This document shows positions 58,584 to 64,000 of a stretch of 64,000 nt of DNA, one piece after another. This DNA comes from Sporosarcina cyprini (GTDB lineage Bacteria > Bacillota > Bacilli > Bacillales_A > Planococcaceae). The stretch covers positions 1 through 64,000 of the forward strand of contig NZ_JAKMHX010000017.1 of NCBI RefSeq assembly GCF_022048975.1. The letters are read 5' to 3'. The position numbers and the translations under genes were made by a program. The notes beneath the pieces were generated by a model. The model was not told the DNA's origin. It worked only from the letters and a program-made list of their open reading frames with translations, and made no database searches. Each line of letters opens with the position of its first letter. Within the stretch, counting starts at the first letter, position 1.

Positions 58584-58922
58584 TTGAAACAAGTATCTAT
58601 GGGGAAACGTTGGCTTGCTGCGGCCATGCATGTCCTTTCCCTCTTTCTCACTTTTTTTCTGCCATTGGTCGTTTATTTCCTAGTCCGGAAGAAAAGCAGC
58701 TACTTTACCTATCATGCGAAAGAAGGCTTGAATCTCCACTTCACCTTTTTTCCGATTTTCATCATTTTGACTAAAGTATTGCTTAAGATTTGGCCCTTTG
58801 CAGCTACCCTTGCCTTGCTACTCATACTATTGGAAACGATTCTTATCCTGGTAGCGGCTATTTTTACCTTGATGGGCAAGAAATTCTCGTATCCGGTCAT
58901 CCGCTATTTCAAGACAGAATAG
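58584..58922 (+). CDS. DUF4870-family membrane protein
   Basis: This 112-residue protein has three to four membrane segments (MHVLSLFLTFFLPLVVYFLV, LHFTFFPIFIILTKVLL, FAATLALLLILLETILILVAAIFTL). HAKEGLNLHFTFF matches the conserved loop of DUF4870, small membrane proteins of unknown role. I chose TTG 58584 because GAGGAGA lies about nine bases upstream. The in-frame ATG at 58539 has no ribosome site; if used, 15 residues are added. The stop codon lies at the edge of the ribosome site of the MerR gene, so the two form an operon. Confidence 0.7.
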   Translation: MKQVSMGKRWLAAAMHVLSLFLTFFLPLVVYFLVRKKSSYFTYHAKEGLNLHFTFFPIFIILTKVLLKIWPFAATLALLLILLETILILVAAIFTLMGKKFSYPVIRYFKTE

Positions 58923-58934
58923 GAGGAGGTTCCT

Positions 58935-59657
58935 TTGGAAACAGTCCTGTACACGATTGGTGAATTCGCAAAGAAGTCGGGTGTCAGCGTTCGCACACTC
59001 CGCTACTATGACAGCATTCACCTATTACAACCGAGCAACTTCACAGAAGGCGGACATCGTCTGTATAACACAGACGACCTGCATCAGCTTCAGCAAATTC
59101 AAGCTTTGAAATTTTTACGTTTTCCCTTAAAGGAAATCAAAGAGATGATCGAGCAAAAACGAATTGCGCGCGATGTCATGCTTGATTCAATTGAATATCA
59201 ACAAAGATCGTTCGAAGCCCAGCTCAATGAAATTCAGGAAATCCTGGAAAACCTCGAGCATCTTAAAAGAGTGGTAGAAGAAGAACCCACTGTAGATGTT
59301 TCCGTCTTCAGCTCCATGCTTCATATGCTTATTTTGGCAAACGAAACGGATAATTGGCTGAGCAAACACCTGCCGAGCGAACTAATCGACGAAGTCGATC
59401 AAAGTGAGAAACTCAAACTGGAGAAAGAATGGACGAACATTTTGACTGCTATTAAAGTAGCAGTACAAGAGGAAATCTCTCCAGATTCTGAGGAAGCACA
59501 ACAAATCGCTACTCGTTTGACAGCCATTATGAATAAAACGATGAAGAGCAACATAGATGCTATTTCTCCTCAAATTGATCAGGCGGAGCCACTTGATTTC
59601 CCCAATCCATTTACTGAGAAAGAGCAACAATTCCTGGCATCAATTATGAATCTTTAA
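58935..59657 (+). CDS. MerR-family regulator with long effector domain
   Basis: This is a 240-residue regulator. The MerR DNA-binding domain is at 1-75 (IGEFAKKSGVSVRTLRYYDSIHLLQPSNFTEGGHRLY). A long dimerisation helix and a helical C-terminal domain (about 125-240) of the TipAS-like kind follow. It has no cysteines suited to metal sensing, so a small hydrophobic or drug-like ligand is more likely. TTG start at 58935 with AGGAGGAGG upstream. It shares an operon with the DUF4870 membrane protein gene, which may be its target or sensor. Confidence 0.85.
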   Translation: METVLYTIGEFAKKSGVSVRTLRYYDSIHLLQPSNFTEGGHRLYNTDDLHQLQQIQALKFLRFPLKEIKEMIEQKRIARDVMLDSIEYQQRSFEAQLNEIQEILENLEHLKRVVEEEPTVDVSVFSSMLHMLILANETDNWLSKHLPSELIDEVDQSEKLKLEKEWTNILTAIKVAVQEEISPDSEEAQQIATRLTAIMNKTMKSNIDAISPQIDQAEPLDFPNPFTEKEQQFLASIMNL

Positions 59658-59659
59658 GA

Positions 59660-59691
59660 AAAAGGATAGCGACGGCTATCCTTTTCCCCTC
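59660..59691 (+). terminator. Terminator after the MerR gene
   Basis: The stem AAAAGGATAGC/GCTATCCTTTT has a four-base loop, directly after the stop codon, followed by CCCC. Confidence 0.75.
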
Positions 59692-59935
59692 AACCTTCTC
59701 CTCCCCGTCTCTTTTACAAAAGTTTCAAGTAACGCACATCCAAATAGCTACGAATCCACCATTATTTATAGGGATTACTATTTATTTATTAGTGATTATT
59801 ATGTAAGTTATATCTTTTTTCGAAGTTGTTGCTATAATCATTATTGGTTTGATTTGGAATGATTAGTACTTCCAATTTCCATTTCACTTGCGCACTACAT
59901 ATTTTCATACCATAGAACCTTGGAGGATTAGTAGC

Positions 59936-60808
59936 ATGAAACGATTGACCGCAATGGTCGCAGCCTTGTTTATGGTTTTGAGTACAGCTGGGGCTGCAGA
60001 CGCTGAGTATGAGTACAACTGGATTGAAGGGGGAGTAACCGTAGACTTAGGTGAGATTGCAACGGTTGACCTGGATCCTGATTTTCTCTTCTTGGATGGT
60101 GAAGACACAAGGCAGCTGGCGCTGGAATATGGGGATCCTGTTTCTGGTGACGAAGTCGGTAGTATTTACTCCATGGATGAAGAACAAACGTGGGCTGTCT
60201 ATTTCGATTATGAAGAGACTGGACACATCAAAGATGATGAAAAAATCGACGCAAAGGCTTTGCTGAAGAGCTATCAGGCGGGAGCAGAGGAAGCGAACAA
60301 AGATCGGGAGCCAGGCGAGCGCTATTATGTAACAGGTTGGGATATTGAACCTTTCTACGATGAAGATACACATAACTTGACGTGGTCTTTATTGCTAGAA
60401 AATGATAATAAGGAAACCTTCTTGAACTATAATACGAGGATTTTAACGAGAGAAGGGAATATTTCGGTCATTCTTGTTACAGACCCTGAAAACAGGGAAG
60501 CAGACAAACAAATCCTTCAAAATCAGATCTTATCTCAACTCAATATTACAGATGGAAATAAGTACACCGATTTTGATAAATCCACAGACAAAGTCGCAAA
60601 CTATGGACTATCCGCCCTTATTTTAGGTGGAACCGGTTTGGCGGTAGCGAAAAAGGCTGGATTGCTCGCAGTTATTTTGGCATTTGCTAAAAAATTCGGC
60701 GTCCTAATTGTTGCCGGAATCGCTGCACTTTGGAGTTTCATTCGAAAGAAGAAGAAGAACAAGCCTACAACGGATCCTGCTCAACCAGCCGGACCATCCG
60801 GTGAATGA
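59936..60808 (+). CDS. DUF2167 exported membrane protein
   Basis: This 290-residue protein has a signal peptide (LTAMVAALFMVLSTAGAADA, cleavage near 22). A large outer domain (about 25-205) carries the DUF2167 signature (YYVTGWDIEPFYDEDTHNLTWSLLLE, NYNTRILTREGNISVILV). One or two membrane helices (about 220-265) and a lysine-rich cytoplasmic tail (RKKKKNK) end the protein. DUF2167 proteins are found in many bacteria without known function. I chose ATG 59936 with GGAGG nine bases upstream. It has its own terminator. Confidence 0.85.
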   Translation: MKRLTAMVAALFMVLSTAGAADAEYEYNWIEGGVTVDLGEIATVDLDPDFLFLDGEDTRQLALEYGDPVSGDEVGSIYSMDEEQTWAVYFDYEETGHIKDDEKIDAKALLKSYQAGAEEANKDREPGERYYVTGWDIEPFYDEDTHNLTWSLLLENDNKETFLNYNTRILTREGNISVILVTDPENREADKQILQNQILSQLNITDGNKYTDFDKSTDKVANYGLSALILGGTGLAVAKKAGLLAVILAFAKKFGVLIVAGIAALWSFIRKKKKNKPTTDPAQPAGPSGE

Positions 60809-60853
60809 AAATGCTCAGTTCTATCCCATGGCGGATGGAACTGAGCATTTCGC
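60807..60853. terminator. Terminator between the DUF2167 and GNAT genes
   Basis: A 13-14 bp perfect stem (60807-60821 with 60838-60851) lies between convergent genes. It serves both sides, although the T runs are short. Confidence 0.7.
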
Positions 60854-60856
60854 CTT

Positions 60857-61399
60857 CTATGCTAAAGTATCTGCTTTAATTCGCCCGAACACATCATGGT
60901 CAACAAACTTATCATACAGCCATTCAGCCTGCCGTATGCGGCCTTCCTTTACAAACCCGAGCCGCTGGGGAATAGCCTTGCTTTTGTGGTTTTCCACGGC
61001 AGCCCGAATTTCAATTCGATTCAGATCGAGTTCATTGAAACAATAATCAATGACAGCTTGGCAAGATTGCGTCATCAAGCCTTTCCCCTCAAAGTCTTTT
61101 CCAAGCCAATAACCGATGGACGTCGATCGAGCTGCCCAATTGATACTGCGCAAGCCAACCACGCCTGCCAGCTCACCTCGATACCAAATGCCAGCCTCAA
61201 ACCCATTGTTCTCGCTATACTTTTTTAAAGTACCTGCAATGAATTTTCTCGAATCCTCCACCGTTTGATTGTAATCCAGCCAAGGCAGCCACTCTCGTAA
61301 ACTATCCCGTGATTTGTTCATGAGTTCAAATAGCTGCTCAGCATGACGCGTCTCCAGCAGTTTCAATTCTGTTTCTTCGTTGATCCGATATGTAAACAT
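60857..61399 (-). CDS. GNAT N-acetyltransferase (RimL/YdaF-like)
   Basis: This is a 180-residue GNAT enzyme. It opens with ETELKLLETRHAEQLFELMNKS. The acetyl-CoA loop is in SIGYWLGKDFEGKGLMTQSCQAVIDYCF and the conserved NRIEIRAAVENHKSKAIPQRLGFVKEG segment follows. It resembles B. subtilis YdaF/RimL, protein N-alpha-acetyltransferases acting on ribosomal proteins or amines. AGGAGGAATTGT precedes the ATG. Substrate unknown. Confidence 0.88.
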   Translation of the reverse strand: MFTYRINEETELKLLETRHAEQLFELMNKSRDSLREWLPWLDYNQTVEDSRKFIAGTLKKYSENNGFEAGIWYRGELAGVVGLRSINWAARSTSIGYWLGKDFEGKGLMTQSCQAVIDYCFNELDLNRIEIRAAVENHKSKAIPQRLGFVKEGRIRQAEWLYDKFVDHDVFGRIKADTLA

Positions 61400-61455
61400 A
61401 CAATTCCTCCTAATCTTTCCATCTACTTTACCATAGGAGAATCCATGTTACTTAC

Positions 61456-62172
61456 TTATTTTATATCCAATCGATAAATTCCTTTTCGGTCCCGAAGCAT
61501 GCATCCATTCCGTTTAAAAATGCGAATCATATTTTCATTGGCTTCGTCCGTACTGCCGACATAATAAGCAGCACCGATGCGCTTCAGTAATTCCAGTGAA
61601 ATACGATGCATAGCCGTTCCATACCCCTTGCCTCTCGCTTCGGGCACCGTTCCAAAATAAAACAACCGTCCCTCATCTTTCGTTCCTTCTTCAATAATCG
61701 GAATGCTCAGCCCGATCAGCCTGCCCTCCTGCCGGAACATAAAACAATGTGACCGCCACTCATGACCCAATTCATTTTCAAGAGATTCCATCACTTGTGC
61801 AATCGTAAACAGGTTGTTTTTATTTGCCGAACCGCTTCGGCAACGTTCATACAAGTCAGCAAATTCACCATCAATCATTTGGCTATCCGCCAAAGACTCC
61901 GCCTCAATGGCAGCGTCCTGTGAAAAGTCCTCCTCCAAGCTACGGGTATACTCCACAACCGTAGATATATTGCGGAATCCTTGTCCCACAAGCCATTTCT
62001 CATAAACAGGGTCCATCAAAAGCGACAAGTAGCCAATTTCTCCTTCTCTCCACTCCGCCAGCAGGCTTCTAAACGCATCGAGATACTCTGCATCCGACAC
62101 CCCATCCCGCTTTACTTGATCGACAAGCCAGTATTCCTTGTCCTTTTTTATGATTGAAAATAAATCCACCAT
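61456..62172 (-). CDS. GNAT N-acetyltransferase
   Basis: This is a 238-residue protein. The acetyl-CoA-binding signature is in the C-terminal part (YFGTVPEARGKGYGTAMHRISLELL, about 175-200), followed by STDEANENMIRIFKRNGC. The N-terminal part (about 1-90) is a divergent GNAT-like domain, so the protein may be a double-domain GNAT. Substrate unknown. I chose ATG 62172 with GGAG five bases upstream. It diverges from the ECF sigma factor gene. Confidence 0.85.
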   Translation of the reverse strand: MVDLFSIIKKDKEYWLVDQVKRDGVSDAEYLDAFRSLLAEWREGEIGYLSLLMDPVYEKWLVGQGFRNISTVVEYTRSLEEDFSQDAAIEAESLADSQMIDGEFADLYERCRSGSANKNNLFTIAQVMESLENELGHEWRSHCFMFRQEGRLIGLSIPIIEEGTKDEGRLFYFGTVPEARGKGYGTAMHRISLELLKRIGAAYYVGSTDEANENMIRIFKRNGCMLRDRKGIYRLDIK

Positions 62173-62284
62173 ACCCACTCCATTCTTGTTTGTGTAAACA
62201 ATTTAAATGCAATTGCGAAAAAAGACGTTCTTCTTTCGTATTATATAGTGTAAGGGCCTTTACAGAATAGCAAAGGAGAAAACT

Positions 62285-62839
62285 ATGAAGTCTACTAACA
62301 GGAATTTTATTAGACGTCTCCAATCCGGTAAGGAAGATGCGTTGGAATATATTGTGGATCGCTATATGCCATTGTTAAAAAATGTAGTTCGCCACGTCTT
62401 GGGTCCAATTGGGCGCGAGGAATTAATCGGGGAGTGCGTGAATGATGTGTTTTTATCCATCTGGCAAAACGCAAGAAAGTTCCGTGGGTCAGATGCAGAT
62501 TCGTTTAAGAATTGGATTTGTGCAGTGGCAAAATACAAAGCGATCGATATTTACAGGAAAGAAGTTAAAAATACGGAGATACCGGCTGAATTCGTGGAAT
62601 TGCTTCCCCCTGATGCTCCTACGGGAGAGGTACTTGCAGAAGACCGAGTCAACCAACTGCTGAACCAATTGGACAAGGTTGATCGACAGATTTTCATCAT
62701 GCGGTACTTGCTCGGATTCCATCCTGCCGAAATCGCAGAAGTGCTCGACCTAAGCAAGTCGGCTGTCGATAATCGAATTTATCGAGGGAAAAAGAAGTTA
62801 CGTGATGACAGGAGGTTTTCTTATGAAGGACATTTATGA
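62285..62839 (+). CDS. ECF RNA polymerase sigma factor
   Basis: This 184-residue sigma-70 factor of the extracytoplasmic function type has region 2 at about 20-85 (LIGECVNDVFLSIWQNARKF, WICAVAKYKAIDIYRKE) and region 4 at about 130-175 (LDKVDRQIFIMRYLLGFHPAEIAEVLDLSKSAVDNRIYRGKKKL). It directs RNA polymerase to stress promoters and is presumably held by the protein encoded next, whose ATG lies 17 bp inside its 3' end. A TTCGTATTATA stretch at about 62235-62245 resembles an ECF -10, but its -35 is weak, so autoregulation is only suspected. AAAGGAG precedes the ATG. Confidence 0.9.
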   Translation: MKSTNRNFIRRLQSGKEDALEYIVDRYMPLLKNVVRHVLGPIGREELIGECVNDVFLSIWQNARKFRGSDADSFKNWICAVAKYKAIDIYRKEVKNTEIPAEFVELLPPDAPTGEVLAEDRVNQLLNQLDKVDRQIFIMRYLLGFHPAEIAEVLDLSKSAVDNRIYRGKKKLRDDRRFSYEGHL

Positions 62840-63896
62840 TTACTTAAATGACGTACAAATAGATGTAGATCGTTATGACGAGGAAGCAGTCAGCGACACT
62901 GACAAAAAAAGATTGATCCGTTCTTTGCAACAAAAGATGATAAAGCAGCCCCCCTCTAGATGGAAGAAAAGTATTATGGCTGCATCCATTTCAGCTGGCC
63001 TCCTATCCGCCAGTCTGTTTGGATTATCGTTTACATCTTTTGCACAAGAACTGCCGGTCATCGGGCTTGTGTATAAACTGTTTAGTTCAGATCGCTTTGT
63101 AGATGGGTTTAATGAGAATGCAAACGTGCTTTCTTTGTCCCAAGAAGAAAATGGAGTCAAAATGGTCATTAACGAAGCAGTATTTGATGGAAAGACGCTG
63201 TATATTACGTACGATTTATTTTCAAAGAAAGACCTGGGTGAATCACCACAGATATTGGGATTGCCTAATTTACCTGAGGGTTTACATGAGTTTATAGTTT
63301 CAGGAAACCACGACATAAAGAAGGTCAATGGCACTCATTATGCCGGTATTACACAGGCTACCCTTTATACAGATCATCGTGTTGAAAAAGGAAGTTTTAA
63401 TTTCATAATTAGTGGGATCCAACCGGATGAGGGTATTGATCCTATTAAAGTGAACTGGAATTTCCAATTTGATTTGCATGCTACAGATAATCAGGAGCAA
63501 TTGGTTGATTTGAAATCCGATAAAAATGACGTTACCGTAACAGTTAAACGAATTGTGTATACCCCTATGTCATTTCTCATCTTCTACAACGAAGTCATTA
63601 CTACCGAACTTTTAAGGGAATGGGATTTTATTTCAATAGATATAATTGTTAAAGATGATCTTGGACATATATATGAAAATGAGCATAATGGCGGTTTCGG
63701 ATTAACACACGTGAGACATACGAGTACATTCGAAAAGCTGCATCCAGATGCCACTCGGTTAATTGTAACGCCTATTTTGAAGCTCGCGCAAAAAGACGGG
63801 ACAAATGAAAATGGCAACATCTATCGTAATATCGGAAGCACTGCTCCAAAAGAAGAAATTATTCTGGATGATATAGTCATTGAAATAGAAAAATGA
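62823..63896 (+). CDS. DUF4179 membrane anti-sigma-type protein
   Basis: This 357-residue protein has a cytoplasmic N-terminal part (1-58, acidic then basic, presumably the sigma-binding side). One membrane helix (about 59-76, MAASISAGLLSASLFGLSF) is followed by an outer domain with the DUF4179 pattern (VNEAVFDGKTLYITYDLFS, GITQATLYTDHRV). Such proteins are routinely encoded after ECF sigma factors in Bacilli and act as membrane-bound anti-sigma factors. AGGAGG lies upstream of ATG 62823, inside the sigma gene, so translation is coupled. The trigger is unknown. Confidence 0.85.
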   Translation: MKDIYDYLNDVQIDVDRYDEEAVSDTDKKRLIRSLQQKMIKQPPSRWKKSIMAASISAGLLSASLFGLSFTSFAQELPVIGLVYKLFSSDRFVDGFNENANVLSLSQEENGVKMVINEAVFDGKTLYITYDLFSKKDLGESPQILGLPNLPEGLHEFIVSGNHDIKKVNGTHYAGITQATLYTDHRVEKGSFNFIISGIQPDEGIDPIKVNWNFQFDLHATDNQEQLVDLKSDKNDVTVTVKRIVYTPMSFLIFYNEVITTELLREWDFISIDIIVKDDLGHIYENEHNGGFGLTHVRHTSTFEKLHPDATRLIVTPILKLAQKDGTNENGNIYRNIGSTAPKEEIILDDIVIEIEK

Positions 63897-63899
63897 TGG

Positions 63900-63934
63900 A
63901 AAAGGAGATGTTTCTACTTAGAACATCTCCTTTT
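63900..63934. terminator. Bidirectional terminator after the sigma/anti-sigma pair
   Basis: A 13-bp perfect stem AAAAGGAGATGTT/AACATCTCCTTTT has T residues at the plus end and, on the minus strand, T residues at the opposite end. Confidence 0.85.
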
Positions 63935-63953
63935 GATTGTATTCAATTTAAGT

Positions 63954-64000
63954 TTACACGCTGACGGAACCAGTCCGCAAAGCCTCCAACACAACCTGAG
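63954..64000 (-). CDS. C-terminal end of a gene running off the window
   Basis: On the minus strand an open frame enters at 64000 and ends at TAA 63956-63954, encoding QVVLEALRTGSVSV as its last residues. The shared terminator at 63900-63934 fits a gene end here. Too short to assign a family. Confidence 0.35.
   Translation of the reverse strand, partial: QVVLEALRTGSVSV

Overview
The window looks like a chromosomal segment of a low-to-mid G+C Gram-positive rod of the Bacillales, most likely a Planococcaceae member such as Sporosarcina or a close relative. This placement is an inference. It rests on strong Shine-Dalgarno sites, Bacillus-type regulators (Fur, MntR, MarR, a GlnK/GlnL pair), S-layer homology proteins, an RNase J, an ECF sigma factor with a DUF4179 partner, and a tRNA-Asn close to the Bacillus one. 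No phage, insertion sequence, CRISPR array or rRNA was found.

Layout. 0-16 kb: a UMF1-type MFS exporter, a PAS/GGDEF/EAL c-di-GMP protein, an NCS2 nucleobase permease, a TetM-like ribosome GTPase, a SAP-domain protein, a methyltransferase, a thioredoxin-like protein, a large RND exporter, and a methyltransferase / AraC regulator / VOC-protein cluster. 16-21 kb (minus strand): a glutamate/dicarboxylate symporter, a GlnK/GlnL-type two-component system, an MFS exporter and its MarR regulator. 21-25.5 kb: the mntABCD manganese importer with two MntR-like operators. 25.5-31.6 kb: a SWIM-SNF2 helicase and an ABC exporter pair. 31.7-37 kb: cell-surface and stress genes, namely a three-repeat secreted protein, a Fur-controlled haem oxygenase, an SLH/SH3/NlpC-P60 hydrolase and a 16-residue-repeat secreted protein. 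37-50 kb: mostly housekeeping genes (GNAT, PhnA, GMP reductase, a GGDEF cyclase, an ABC1 kinase, an amino acid permease, tRNA-Asn, RNase J, a LysR regulator facing a CofE-like ligase). 50-52.3 kb: a second ABC exporter pair.

52.4-60.8 kb is an accessory belt of short and poorly known genes. It holds a lone restriction-endonuclease-like protein, a broken SLH gene, a TPR-containing HTH regulator directly followed by a 45-residue secreted peptide gene, an XRE regulator plus membrane protein behind two tandem palindromes, a MerR/DUF4870 pair and a DUF2167 protein. The window ends with two GNAT enzymes, an ECF sigma factor with a DUF4179 partner, and the tail of one more gene.

The strongest candidates for undescribed biology are: (1) the HTH-TPR receptor plus exported propeptide at 54864-56245, which has the architecture of an RRNPP (Rap/NprR/PlcR/PrgX) quorum-sensing pair; and (2) a family of intergenic tandem arrays with 20-21 bp period at three loci (4165-4340, 9797-10595, 32822-32915). 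Each repeats a short G+C core every two helical turns. The largest holds 30 units in perfect 20-bp register with an alternating A/B sub-pattern.
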